Position numbers and translations under genes: made by a program. From assembly GCF_016889705.1 (NCBI RefSeq), contig NZ_CP069526.1, positions 8,646,001 to 8,710,000 on the forward strand: a stretch of DNA of 64,000 nt. The letters are read 5' to 3'. The notes beneath the pieces are model-generated. The model was not told the origin of the DNA. It searched no databases and saw only the letters and a list, made by a program, of their open reading frames with translations. Below, one piece after another: positions 33,373 to 42,356 of this stretch. This stretch comes from Amycolatopsis sp. FDAARGOS 1241 (GTDB lineage Bacteria; Actinomycetota; Actinomycetes; Mycobacteriales; Pseudonocardiaceae). Numbering within the stretch: position 1 is the stretch's first letter; every line of letters starts with the position of its first letter.

Positions 33373-34587
33373 ATGACCACGGCACGACACGCGCCGGACA
33401 TTCTTTCGGCCGAATTCGCGGCCGATCCGTATTCCGCCTACGACATCATGCTCGAAGACGAGCCGCTGATCTGGCACGAAGCGATGCAGAGCTACATCGT
33501 TTCGCGTTACGACGACGTCGCCCGGGCCTTTCGGGAACCGGTGTTCACGACGGACAACTACAGCTGGCAGCTGGAACCCGCGCACGGGCGCACGATCCTG
33601 CAGATGAGCGGGCGCGAGCACTCGATCCGGCGGGCACTGGTCGTGCCGGCGTTCCGCGGCAACGAGCTGGAGCAGAAGTTCCGGCCCGTCATCGAACGGA
33701 ACTCACAACAGCTGATCGACGCGTTCCGCGGCAAGGGCGAAGCCGATCTCGTCCAGGACTACGCACGGCACTTCCCCATCAACGTCATCGTGGACATGCT
33801 CGGCCTGGACCAGAGCGACCACGAGCGGTTCCAGCGCTGGTACACCGCGATCATCGCGTTCCTCGGCAACCTCAGCCAGGACCCGGACGTCGCCGCTGCC
33901 GGGGTGCGCACGCGTGAGGAGCTGGCGGAGTACCTGCTGCCGATCATCCGCGAGCGCCGCGAGAACCTGGGTGAGGACCTGCTCTCCACACTCTGCTCGG
34001 CCGAGGTCGACGGCACGCGGATGAGCGACGAGGACATCAAGGCGTTCTGCAGCCTGCTCCTGGCCGCCGGTGGTGAAACCACGGACAAGGCCATCGCCAG
34101 CGTGTTCAAGAACCTGCTCGAACACCCGGACCAGCTCGAAGCCGTGCGCGCCGACCACAGCCTGATCCCGAAGGCCTTCGCCGAGACACTGCGCTACACG
34201 CCGCCGGTGCACATGATCATGCGCCAGCCCGCCGAGGACATCGAGATCGGCGGCGGCTCCGTGCCGGCGGGCAGCACCGTGACGTGCCTGATCGGCGCGG
34301 CCAACCGCGACCCACGGCGGTTCGCGAACCCGAACGAGTTCGACATCCTCCGCACGGACCTCCCGACGGAAACCGCGTTCTCCGCCGCCGCGAACCACCT
34401 GTCGTTCGCGCTCGGGCGGCACTTCTGCGTCGGTGCGCTGCTGGCGAAGACGGAGATCGAGGTGGGCGTCGCGCAGCTGCTCGACGCGATGCCGAACCTG
34501 CGCCTCGCCGACAATGCGGACACCCACGAAGCGGGGGTGTTCACGCGCGGCCCGTCCGCCCTGCCGGTGCGGTTCAGCGCCAACTAG
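33373..34587 (+). CDS. Cytochrome P450
   Basis: 404 residues. I helix AGGETTD (232-238), ExxR ETLR (271-274) and heme-binding FALGRHFCVG with Cys352 are all canonical, as in CYP107/CYP124-like bacterial P450s. The N-terminus has no membrane anchor, so it is soluble and needs a ferredoxin, which is not present nearby. It is convergent with the conservon P450 gene and overlaps its 3' end by 14 bp. Confidence 0.93.
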   Translation: MTTARHAPDILSAEFAADPYSAYDIMLEDEPLIWHEAMQSYIVSRYDDVARAFREPVFTTDNYSWQLEPAHGRTILQMSGREHSIRRALVVPAFRGNELEQKFRPVIERNSQQLIDAFRGKGEADLVQDYARHFPINVIVDMLGLDQSDHERFQRWYTAIIAFLGNLSQDPDVAAAGVRTREELAEYLLPIIRERRENLGEDLLSTLCSAEVDGTRMSDEDIKAFCSLLLAAGGETTDKAIASVFKNLLEHPDQLEAVRADHSLIPKAFAETLRYTPPVHMIMRQPAEDIEIGGGSVPAGSTVTCLIGAANRDPRRFANPNEFDILRTDLPTETAFSAAANHLSFALGRHFCVGALLAKTEIEVGVAQLLDAMPNLRLADNADTHEAGVFTRGPSALPVRFSAN

Positions 34588-35827
34588 CGGCGTGGCTGGC
34601 CACATACGTCGGAGTGAACGTGACGGGCAGTGACTCCAGCCCGCGCATCCACATCGACTTCTGCCACCGCAGTGCGTGGTCCGGTACCGACAGCGACAGG
34701 TCGGGCAGGCGGTCGAGCAGCACCTCGACGGTCGTGCGGGCGATGACTTCTGCGACCTCGGGAGCGGGGTGCGGACAGCCGTGCTCGCCGTGGCCGAACG
34801 ACATGTGCGCGTGGTTCCCCGCCGCGCCCCCGGCGAGATCGGGGCGCACGTGGGGGTCGGCGTTCGCCGCGGCGAGACCCAGCACCAGCATGTCGCCGGT
34901 GCGGATGCGGCGACCGCCCAGCTGGGTGTCGCGCGTGGCGAAGCGGCCGATGAAGTTCTGCGTGGGCGTGTCGTGCCAGAGGACCTCGTTGAGGGCTTCG
35001 CCGACGCTCCCGCGGCCGCCCGAAAGCGTCATCGCGAAGCGGTCGTCGGTGAGCATGAGCCGGATCGTGTTGCCGATCCAGTTGGCCGTCGGCTGCTGAG
35101 CGGCTGCCGTGACCACCAGCAGGTCCTGCACGATCTCGGCATCGGTGAGGTTGGCGGCGCTCTGCATCATGTGCGACGGCACGTCGAGGCCGGGCGCGCG
35201 GTGCTTGAGCTGCAGCAACCGGCCCATGGCCTCCTGCACCCGGCCGTACGCGGGGATCGCGTCGGGGCCCACGTCCAGCGACATCGCGACGTCGCGCACC
35301 AGCGCCGGGGTCTCGGCCTCCGGCATGCCGTACATCTTCGCGATGACCAGCAGCGGGATCTGCTGCGCGTACTGCGTGATCAGGTCGGCTTCACCGGTGC
35401 CGGCGAAGGTGTCGATGAGCCGGTCGGCGATCTGCTCGCAGTGTTGGCGGAGGTCGAACTGGTCCACAGCGGACAGTGCGTCGCCGATCGCGCCCGCGCG
35501 GCGGCGGTGCTCCATCGCCTCGGTGAACATCACCGACGGGTTGTGCGCCACGTACGGCAGCAGCGGCCAGTCGGCCGGCACGGTGTCCCACTGGTTCCAG
35601 CGGCGCGTGTCGCGCGCGAACAGCTGTGAATCGCTGGTGACCTGGTGGAGCTCGCGGTAACCGCAGACCAGCCACGCGGGCACGTCGCCGTCGAGCAACA
35701 CCGGAGCGACGCCGCCATACTGCGCACGGATCTGCCCGTAGAGCGTGGCGGGATCTTCCTGGAACTGCCTGCCGTAGAGCTTGACGTAGTCCTCAGTGGA
35801 CCCATCGGGGCGCTGGTGGTCGGTCAC
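34574..35827 (-). CDS. cvnE: Conservon cytochrome P450, CvnE (CYP157-like, no ExxR)
   Basis: 417 residues. GTG 35827 overlaps the cvnD stop (GTGA). Heme-binding FGHGEHGCPHPAPEV has Cys351. The K-helix position reads EVLW (281-284) instead of ExxR, and the I-helix region is AAAQQPTANW without the acid-Thr pair. The CYP157 family of Streptomyces conservons also lacks ExxR, so this is a family trait rather than damage. Its function in conservon signalling is unresolved. It is the last gene of cvnABCDE and overlaps the convergent P450. Confidence 0.9.
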   Translation of the reverse strand: MTDHQRPDGSTEDYVKLYGRQFQEDPATLYGQIRAQYGGVAPVLLDGDVPAWLVCGYRELHQVTSDSQLFARDTRRWNQWDTVPADWPLLPYVAHNPSVMFTEAMEHRRRAGAIGDALSAVDQFDLRQHCEQIADRLIDTFAGTGEADLITQYAQQIPLLVIAKMYGMPEAETPALVRDVAMSLDVGPDAIPAYGRVQEAMGRLLQLKHRAPGLDVPSHMMQSAANLTDAEIVQDLLVVTAAAQQPTANWIGNTIRLMLTDDRFAMTLSGGRGSVGEALNEVLWHDTPTQNFIGRFATRDTQLGGRRIRTGDMLVLGLAAANADPHVRPDLAGGAAGNHAHMSFGHGEHGCPHPAPEVAEVIARTTVEVLLDRLPDLSLSVPDHALRWQKSMWMRGLESLPVTFTPTYVASHAASWR

Positions 35828-36426
35828 GGCTGGTTCTCCCGGGCGGTGGACAGCGAGTAGAGGTGATCGACGAGTGAGATGAGCACCTGCTTGGAGGACT
35901 CGCGGCTGCGCGCGTCACAGTCGATCAAGGGCACGTCGGGCGACAGGTCGAGCGCGTCGCGTACCTGGCTCAGGTCATGGGCGGGTGGCTCGAAGTTGTT
36001 GCGCGCCACGATGAACGGCGTGCCGTGGTGCTCGAGCCGGTCGATCGCGTACCAGGAATCGGCCAGGCGGCGGGTGTCCACGAGCACCACCGCGCCGAGC
36101 GTGCCGGAGAAGAGGCGGTCCCACAGGAACCAGAAGCGCTCCTGGCCCGGTGCGCCGAACAAGTACAGCACCATGCGCTCGTCGAGGCTGATGCGGCCGA
36201 AGTCGAACGCGACCGTGGTGGTGGTCTTGCCCTGCAGGCCGTGGTCGATGCCGATGCCGGCCTGCGTCATCGTTTCTTCGGTGCTCAGCGGACGGATCTC
36301 GCTCACGGAGCGGACCATCGTGGTCTTGCCGACGCCGAAGCCCCCGACGATCACGATCTTCAGCCCGTCGGCCGCGGTGGCGGCCAGCGGGGCACGAGTG
36401 GTGCGTTCAGAGATTGCGGAGTCCAA
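35824..36426 (-). CDS. cvnD: Conservon GTPase CvnD
   Basis: 200 residues. P-loop GGFGVGKTT, switch region TVAFDFGRI, GAPGQERFWF for DxxG, and a NKxD position replaced by RNNF. It is a small Ras-like GTPase of the MglA-related class encoded in conservons, acting with the roadblock protein CvnB on the inner face of the membrane. It overlaps cvnC by 20 bp and cvnE by 4. Confidence 0.92.
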   Translation of the reverse strand: MDSAISERTTRAPLAATAADGLKIVIVGGFGVGKTTMVRSVSEIRPLSTEETMTQAGIGIDHGLQGKTTTTVAFDFGRISLDERMVLYLFGAPGQERFWFLWDRLFSGTLGAVVLVDTRRLADSWYAIDRLEHHGTPFIVARNNFEPPAHDLSQVRDALDLSPDVPLIDCDARSRESSKQVLISLVDHLYSLSTARENQP

Positions 36427-36766
36427 CGAGCACCTTCTTGAGGAATTCGGAGTCGGGGATGGACTTGGGTGCCTGCGCGAAGGAGGGGTGCCGGGCCGAC
36501 ACCTTGCCGCTGTCGAGGAGGTCCGTGACCAGGATCTTCACCACGCTCACCGGTAGCGACAGCTCCGACGAGAGCTCGACGACCGACGTCGGGTGCCGCG
36601 TGATCCGCAGAATCCTCACGTGCTCCGACTGCATCCCGGCCGACGGCGCCGATTCGGCGACGATGATCGTGACGAGGTCGAGCTCCAGGTCGTCGGTGCG
36701 GCTGCGGCCGCCCGTGAGCGTGTAGAGGCGGTCGGGGTCCTCTTCCTCGACGGCGCGGCGGATCAT
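36407..36766 (-). CDS. cvnC: Conservon DUF742 protein CvnC
   Basis: 119 residues. The DUF742 core is present: RLYTLTGGRSRTD, a winged-helix-like SSELSLPVSVVKILVTDL, then the C-terminal LLDSGKVSARHP strand pair and EFLKKVLVGLRNL. It is a small cytoplasmic protein that links CvnB with CvnD. It overlaps both neighbours, indicating coupled translation. Confidence 0.92.
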   Translation of the reverse strand: MIRRAVEEEDPDRLYTLTGGRSRTDDLELDLVTIIVAESAPSAGMQSEHVRILRITRHPTSVVELSSELSLPVSVVKILVTDLLDSGKVSARHPSFAQAPKSIPDSEFLKKVLVGLRNL

Positions 36767-37269
36767 GCCGTCGGACCGGCCTGCGCGTAGCGCGGAGCGG
36801 AGGTCAGGAACGCGCCGATCTGCTCGACCAGCTCGTCCATGTTGTGCCCGATGAGGCCGACGTCGGCTTCCTCGGCGGCGATCACGGCGAGGTGGGCACC
36901 GAGGCCGGCCTCGACGATGAACAGGATGCCGCCGTGGAACTCGGTCATCGAGTTGCGGATGCCGCCGCTGCCGTCACCGAATTCGGCCGACGCGCCGTGG
37001 GACAGCGCCTGCACGCCGGCGGCGATCGCTGCCAGCTGGTCGGCCTTGTCGACCGAGAGCCCGGCGGTGTGGCAGAGCTTGAGGCCGTCCTTGGACAGCA
37101 CGAGCGCGTGGACAGCCCCGGGCGTGTTGCCCACGAGGTTCTCCAGCAGCCATTCGAGGTTCGTGTTCTGGGTGTTCATCGAGGCTCGGGGGGCGGACGG
37201 CGCGGGCCCCCACACTCCAATCTGGGGATTCCGGTGCGGCAGCTGGGAAGCGGGCTCAGTCGTGGTCAT
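36763..37269 (-). CDS. cvnB: Conservon roadblock/LC7 protein CvnB
   Basis: Up to 168 residues from ATG 37269, which overlaps cvnA by 14 bp. An ATG at 37179 gives 138 residues and better matches typical CvnB length. Roadblock/LC7 domain: LEWLLENLVGNTPGAVHALVLSKDGL, then ADQLAAIAAGVQALSHGASAEF and VIAAEEADVGLIGHNMDELVEQIG. It acts as the regulatory partner of the small GTPase CvnD. Confidence 0.92.
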   Translation of the reverse strand: MTTTEPASQLPHRNPQIGVWGPAPSAPRASMNTQNTNLEWLLENLVGNTPGAVHALVLSKDGLKLCHTAGLSVDKADQLAAIAAGVQALSHGASAEFGDGSGGIRNSMTEFHGGILFIVEAGLGAHLAVIAAEEADVGLIGHNMDELVEQIGAFLTSAPRYAQAGPTA

Positions 37270-38722
37270 CGGTGTCCGCGGGCGACTCGGCCGGCGCGGC
37301 CGCGACCCGGCGGGTGCGGCTCTGCTGGAAGGCGCCGAACCGCGCGCCGCTATCGGCGTGGGTGCGGCTCGCCGGGCGCGGGCTGGGACTCGGGCCGGGA
37401 CTCGCGGCGCCGAGCTGGCGCGACGCGGCGAGCGTTTGGCCGCGCGGGCGCTTCGGCAGGCCGCCCGACTCGGTGAGCAGCACGGGTTCGAGCGTGCCGC
37501 GGGTGCCGGTCTCGAGTGCTTCGAGCGTCTGGCCCAGGGCCGGCTGGCGCACTTCGCGCTGCGGCTCGGGCTCGGCGAGCGGCTCCGGGCGCGGCTGCGT
37601 GATCAGGTGGTTGGGGATGCGCAGGACCACGCCGGTGCCGCCGCGCGAGGACGGGCGGAAGAACACGTGCAGCTGGTGCTTGCGCGCGAGCTGGCCGACG
37701 ACGGCGAGGCCGAGGCGGGTGCCGGAGATCATCGTGAGGTCGAGCTTCTCGTTCTGCGCCACGGCTTTCTCGGCGCGTTCGAGCGCCTGCGGCTTCATGC
37801 CGAGGCCGCCGTCTTCGATGGTGATCACGGCGCCGTTGTGGAGGTCCTCGACGTAGACGTGGACCTCTTCCGAGGGCGCGGAGAACTTGGTGGCGTTGTC
37901 CATCAGCTCGGCCAGGGCGTGCATGACGTCCTCGGCGGCGTACCCGGCGACGGCGCTGCCGCTCGTCGAGTGGAGGCGCACGCGCTGGTAGGCGCCGATG
38001 CGGCCCATGGCGCCGCGCAGGATGCTCTCCATGCGGATCGGCTTCGCCCAGCGGCGGCCGGAGCGCGCGCCCGTGAGCACCGCGATCGAGTCGGCGAGGC
38101 GGCCGGCCTGCGCCGTGCTGTGGTCGACCTTGAGGACCTCGCCCAGCATGTCCTCGGGGCAGTGGTTCTCCATCTCGCGCAGGTCGGCGAGGATGCTGGT
38201 GGACAGCGCCTGCACGCGGCCGGCGGCGTTCGCGCACGCGGCGGTGGCGGCCGCGCGGCGGCGCTCGCCGAGGGCGATCTCGTCGACGAAGGTGCGCACC
38301 AGCCGCTCGTGGACCTGGTTCTCCGGACGCGGGGTGGCGGCGTAGACGTCGCTGGCGCTCTTGCCGTCGCGCAGGAGCGCGACCAGGCCCGGAATGGTCT
38401 GGTCGACGAGCTGGCCCAGCTGCGCGCTCTGGGCTTCGGCGTGCTGGTTCGCGGCTTCGGCTTCGGCCCGGGCCTGGCCGGCGCTCGCCTCGGCCGCTTC
38501 GAGCGCGGACGACCGGCGCGTGGCGACGTACACCGCGGCGCACAGCGCGATCCAGGTGACGGCCGCGGCCGCCGCGACGAGCACCCGGTTTACCGCCGGC
38601 ACCTCCAGCGTCACCCACGCCCACAGCGCACCGGCGACGACCGCCGTCACCGGCACGGCGACCGTGGCCGGGACGGCGGGCCTGCGCTGCTGCGCGTGGC
38701 GGGCGGGCAGTTGTTCCGACAT
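37256..38722 (-). CDS. cvnA: Conservon sensor histidine kinase-like protein CvnA
   Basis: 488 residues. Two closely spaced membrane spans (about 20-42, 45-66), a coiled region, then DHp- and HATPase-like domains. The ATPase N-box ELMDNATKFS (Asn276), GLGM and the final GLAVVGQLARKH are recognisable. The DHp helix reads LKVDHSTAQAGRLAD with His201 as the candidate phosphoacceptor. No adjacent response regulator exists, as usual for conservons. A long Pro-rich C-terminal tail follows the kinase. It is the first gene of cvnABCDE. The promoter lies in the 580-bp region 38723-39306. Confidence 0.92.
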   Translation of the reverse strand: MSEQLPARHAQQRRPAVPATVAVPVTAVVAGALWAWVTLEVPAVNRVLVAAAAAVTWIALCAAVYVATRRSSALEAAEASAGQARAEAEAANQHAEAQSAQLGQLVDQTIPGLVALLRDGKSASDVYAATPRPENQVHERLVRTFVDEIALGERRRAAATAACANAAGRVQALSTSILADLREMENHCPEDMLGEVLKVDHSTAQAGRLADSIAVLTGARSGRRWAKPIRMESILRGAMGRIGAYQRVRLHSTSGSAVAGYAAEDVMHALAELMDNATKFSAPSEEVHVYVEDLHNGAVITIEDGGLGMKPQALERAEKAVAQNEKLDLTMISGTRLGLAVVGQLARKHQLHVFFRPSSRGGTGVVLRIPNHLITQPRPEPLAEPEPQREVRQPALGQTLEALETGTRGTLEPVLLTESGGLPKRPRGQTLAASRQLGAASPGPSPSPRPASRTHADSGARFGAFQQSRTRRVAAAPAESPADTDDHD

Positions 38723-39306
38723 GGCTTCAAGTCCTCGCGTCCGGTGTGCAGGCCGTACTTTCGCTCGGTAAAAAGCGCGCTTTCCACTTTTCCCGCCGTC
38801 GGGTGCCGATCCCCACGCCGTCGACGACGGGACCCGGATATTAGCGCCCTCTCATCCGGACGGCGAGCACCAGTGGGCGGTTCGTTCGGGAATGCGGACT
38901 CGGAGCGCTCCACTGACCACGGAATTCCGAGTTTTCGCCACTCTTCGCTGCTCCTGAGGTAACGCTGCGTGTGATCATGGCGTGCCACACTGGTCTGGAC
39001 CTTCACTCGCGGCGGCGTGGTGGAATTCGCCCGAACAGAGCAGCCGGTTCACCGGCTCGGCCCTCTGCCCTCCGCCGCAATGTGACAGATCGGCCCGGTT
39101 CTTCACTCGATGCGGTCGGCAAATTGTTCTGTTTCGTGATTATGAATTCCGTTCGGTATTCACGGGAAAACCCGCCGTACAAGCGGGCATTCGTGCGGCG
39201 GGCCGGGTCCGAGCGGGGCTCAGCTGCTGTTCGTGCTCCTTGGTGCTCGGCCACGCTTGTGGCGCTTTCGGCAGGAACCCCGGCGCGGCGCGGACGGTCC
39301 TGGGTG
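38723..39306. other. Intergenic region upstream of the conservon
   Basis: No gene is supported. The right side (39120-39180) is locally AT-rich (TTGTTCTGTTTCGTGATTATGA) and may contain the conservon promoter or the end of the glycosyltransferase transcript. I see no terminator hairpin. Confidence 0.45.
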
Positions 39307-40512
39307 TCATCTCGATTGCAGCGCGGGTTCCGCCACGGTGGCCGGCTGGGTCGAGACGAGCAGCCAGGTGACGAGCCCGAGCCCGAGCAGGAGGTAGGAG
39401 TCGCCGACGAGGTGTTCCCAGGGCGACCAGCCGAGTTCACGCAGGTGGTCGGACGGGAGGAAGCCGTGGGGTGCGGTGATGAAGACGGCGGTGACCACGG
39501 CCAGCATCGCGCCGCCGCGGATCGTGCGGACGCGGGCGGCGAGGATCAGCAGCGCGGGCGCGACCCAGACCCAGTGGTGCGACCACGAGATCGGCGAGAG
39601 GACGAGCACGGCCGTCGCGTTGACGACGAACGCGAGCGGGCCGTCGACGCGGCGCATCACGACCACGGCCGCGACCAGGACGAACGCGGAGAGGGCGAAC
39701 CACGCGACGTCGTGCGCGAAGGGCGCGAGGGCGAGGCGGTTGAGGGCGCCTTCGATGGTCTGGTTGGTGGCGTAGGGCGAACCGCTGAGCCCGCCCGCGC
39801 CGGTGAGGCCGCCGTGGAAGAAGTACTCGACGGAGGCGCGCGGGTCGACGAGGAAACCCAGCAGGGTCGCGCCGGCGCCGGCGAGCACGGCGTTGCGGGC
39901 GGCGCGGAAATCCTTGGTGAGCAAGAAGAACAGCAGGAACCCGGCGGGTGTCACCTTGATCGCGGCGGCCAGGCCGACGAGCACGCCGCGGGGCCAGCGC
40001 GGGTTGGGCGTAAGGCAGTCGACGGCGACCAGCGCCATGAGGACGAGGTTGATCTGTCCGAAGTAGATGGTCGAACGCACCGGTTCGAAAGCCAGCGCCG
40101 CGACGGCGAGGCCGGTGGCGGTGAGCGCGGCCGGTTTCGCGCTCCAGAGCCGCCGGACCGCGGCGTACAGGGCGGCCCAGAGCGACGCGAGCGAAACGAG
40201 GTCCATGAGGACCGACGCCACGGACAGCGGCGGGAGCGTCATCACCATGAACACGACGGCGGCGAACGGCGGGTAGATGAACGGCAGCGGGGTGCCCGTG
40301 GTCGGGACGGGGAGCGGGCCGTAGAGGTCGTCGCCGCGGAAAACGGCTTCGGCGCCGAAGCGGTAGATCTGCAGGTCGACGGAGTCGAGGTTGCCGACGA
40401 GGGCGACCACGGCCCCCGTGACCAGCACCGCGACGGCGGCGAAGACCAGCTTGCGGTGCGTGGCGGCGCGCACCCAGGTGGCTCGCGCGTGCAGCCACCT
40501 GCCGAAGTTCAT
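39307..40512 (-). CDS. GT87/DUF2029-type polyprenyl-phosphate mannosyltransferase
   Basis: About 401 residues from ATG 40512 (GTG 40518, nearer GAGG, is an alternative). A polytopic GT-C glycosyltransferase with about ten spans: SVDLQIYRFGAEAVFRGDDLYGP (D-containing first loop), then PFIYPPFAAVVF, FGQINLVLMALV and LSPISWSHHWVWVAPALL, which match alpha-mannosyltransferases of the DUF2029 family. In corynebacteria and mycobacteria such enzymes add mannose to PIM, LM or arabinogalactan precursors from polyprenyl-phosphomannose, on the periplasmic side. Single gene. Confidence 0.85.
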   Translation of the reverse strand: MNFGRWLHARATWVRAATHRKLVFAAVAVLVTGAVVALVGNLDSVDLQIYRFGAEAVFRGDDLYGPLPVPTTGTPLPFIYPPFAAVVFMVMTLPPLSVASVLMDLVSLASLWAALYAAVRRLWSAKPAALTATGLAVAALAFEPVRSTIYFGQINLVLMALVAVDCLTPNPRWPRGVLVGLAAAIKVTPAGFLLFFLLTKDFRAARNAVLAGAGATLLGFLVDPRASVEYFFHGGLTGAGGLSGSPYATNQTIEGALNRLALAPFAHDVAWFALSAFVLVAAVVVMRRVDGPLAFVVNATAVLVLSPISWSHHWVWVAPALLILAARVRTIRGGAMLAVVTAVFITAPHGFLPSDHLRELGWSPWEHLVGDSYLLLGLGLVTWLLVSTQPATVAEPALQSR

Positions 40513-40660
40513 GTCCACAATCACCTCGTGTCCCGGTTCGGTCGGTCCGGGGTCCGAGCCTGGCGGGAACCGGGGTCGTCTTGATCACCTGAAGGGCCGG
40601 GGTGGCGTGGCCGATCGGCCGGGGATCGGTGGGGAGATCCGGCCGAACGGCCGAGGCGGA

Positions 40661-41356
40661 CTACTTGCGTCTACCCCGTCTGGGCAGCGATCTGGGTTTC
40701 CGCGGCTGCTTGGCCTGCGGTTGTTTCGGCTGTTTCGGCTGGGGTGCGCGGCCGCGGGTGCTGTTGACCGTGCGGCCGCGGACGATGCCGATGAACTGCT
40801 CCATGAGGTCCGTCGTCTCGTCTTCGAGCCAGGACAACGCGACGCGGGACTCGGGGACGTCGGTGATCGGCCGGTACGTGAGGTCGCGGCGGTGGTGCAG
40901 GCGCGCGAGCGACATCGGCACCACGAGCAGCCCGACGCCGGCGGCCACGAGCTCGATCGCGTCGGCCGTCGTCGCGGGCCGGTGGCCGGCGACGGTGCCG
41001 GGCGGGCGGGGCCAGTCGAGGGTGTCGTCGTGCGGGTGGAGGAGGACTTCGCCGGCGAGGTCGGCTGTGGTGATCTCGTCCGCCGCCGCGACCACGTGGT
41101 CCTTGGGCACCACGACGACGGTGGTCTCGGTGTAGAGCGGGATGGCGTGCAGCCCTTCGCGGTCGACGGGGAGCCGGAGGAGCGCGGCGTCGACTTCTCG
41201 GTCGTGGATCTTGGGCCTGGCCTCGGTGTTGGTGACCTGCTCGAGGTGGAGCGGTACGCCGGGGTAGCGCTCTTCCCACGTGCGCACCCACTTGCCCGGG
41301 CTCACACCCGGGACGTAGCCGAGCTTGAACGAGGGCGGTACGTCCGGGCCGGTCAC
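40661..41356 (-). CDS. LysR-type effector-binding domain without HTH
   Basis: 231 residues. The protein begins directly with the substrate-binding fold (FKLGYVPGVSPGKWVRTWEERYPGVPLHLEQ) and ends in a long Lys/Arg/Pro-rich tail that could bind nucleic acid. No winged helix precedes it. GTG 41356 is the only good start, and upstream lies a 36-bp spacer to a divergent gene. A LysR effector domain paired divergently with DUF5997 is a recurring actinobacterial arrangement. Confidence 0.85.
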   Translation of the reverse strand: MTGPDVPPSFKLGYVPGVSPGKWVRTWEERYPGVPLHLEQVTNTEARPKIHDREVDAALLRLPVDREGLHAIPLYTETTVVVVPKDHVVAAADEITTADLAGEVLLHPHDDTLDWPRPPGTVAGHRPATTADAIELVAAGVGLLVVPMSLARLHHRRDLTYRPITDVPESRVALSWLEDETTDLMEQFIGIVRGRTVNSTRGRAPQPKQPKQPQAKQPRKPRSLPRRGRRK

Positions 41357-41392
41357 GGGGCCAGGTTACCGACGGTCGTTACGCTGGGCCCC

Positions 41393-41758
41393 ATGACCTC
41401 GCGCCCGCAGACGATGAAGCCGGCCACCGCCGCGAAGAAGCTCGGCATCTACCTCCCGGCGACCCCCGAGTCCTTCCAGTCGGGCGTCGTGTCGCGGGAC
41501 GAGCTGAACGCGCTCCAGTCGGACCCGCCTGAGTGGCTGCGCTCGCTGCGGCAGAACGGGCCCCACCCGCGTCCCGTGGTGGCCGCCAAGCTGGGCATCT
41601 CGATCGGCGGCCTCGCGCGGGCCGGCCTCACGGACGCGCTGACGACGGCCGAGATCGAGGAGATCAAGGCGTCGGCGCCGTCGTGGCTCGAGCACGAGCG
41701 CGCGACGCAGGCCGAGGTGCGCCGGGAAGCAGCTCGGTTGAAGGCCGAAGGCCGCTGA
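41393..41758 (+). CDS. DUF5997 family protein
   Basis: 121 residues from ATG 41393, probably leaderless (TTACGCT 9-10 bp upstream, no Shine-Dalgarno). TAAKKLGIYLPATPESFQ and NGPHPRPVVAAKLGISIGGLARAGLTDALTTAEIEEI give an all-helical protein with a helix-turn-helix-like region. Function is unknown. It is divergent from the LysR-type gene, so the two are probably co-regulated. Confidence 0.85.
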   Translation: MTSRPQTMKPATAAKKLGIYLPATPESFQSGVVSRDELNALQSDPPEWLRSLRQNGPHPRPVVAAKLGISIGGLARAGLTDALTTAEIEEIKASAPSWLEHERATQAEVRREAARLKAEGR

Positions 41759-42260
41759 TCACGGGAGCTGCTTCAGCCGGTCCGCGATCTTGACGGACAG
41801 GCCGTACAGCACGCGGGAAACCGTGTCGTTGTCCTCGTACGTGTCGGCGGCGGACGACGAGATGGTCACCTCGGGCCGGCCCGCCTGGTACCTCAGGTGC
41901 GGTTGTGCTGGCCCACCGGAATGAAGCACACCTTGCCGTCGCCGATCTTCGAGGTCACGACCACCGGCTTCCCGGCGACGTGCGGGTGGTCCGCCGAACA
42001 GCCCGCGTTGTCGCCCGTGCGGATGCGCAGGTCGGCCCGGAACTGTTCGCCACCCCGGAAGTACTGCTTTGGTTCTGCTGCAGGCGCGGCGGCTGCGTGA
42101 TGTGTGTCGCCGGATCGCGGCCGGTGTCGCCCTCGAACTGGTACTGGCTGATCACGAGCGGCACCGAGCCGGGCTCGCTTTTGCCCCATCCGAGCACATC
42201 GACGACTCGGGGCACGACCAGCCCCACCGCGGCCGGCGTTCCCCTCGATCCGCGGAAGCA
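41759..42260 (-). pseudogene. Frameshifted hypothetical gene
   Basis: On the minus strand three frames each carry a convincing piece. First LVVPRVVDVLGWGKSEPGSV with VISQYQFEGDTGRDPATHI. Second FRADLRIRTGDNAGCSADHP with KPVVVTSKIGDGKVCFIPVG. Third a C-terminal RPEVTISSSAADTYEDNDTV to VKIADRLKQLP. At least two frameshifts separate them. The product would have been a small exported or lipoprotein-like protein of unknown family. Confidence 0.65.
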
Positions 42261-42319
42261 AGATCGACTTCAGGCCGACAGGCGATTTGTGCAGGCCAGA
42301 GCCTCGTCATAGATATTCC

Positions 42320-42352
42320 TTGACAAGAATATTCACCTTGGGGAATACTTCT
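42320..42352 (+). promoter_or_regulatory. ArsR-type promoter with overlapping operator
   Basis: TTGACA at 42320-42325 and GAATAC at 42343-42348 (17-bp spacer) form a good housekeeping promoter. AGAATATTC at 42326 and GAATACTTCT at 42343 are an imperfect inverted repeat that covers the spacer and -10 box, a likely binding site of the regulator encoded at once downstream. Confidence 0.65.
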
Positions 42353-42356
42353 CCTC

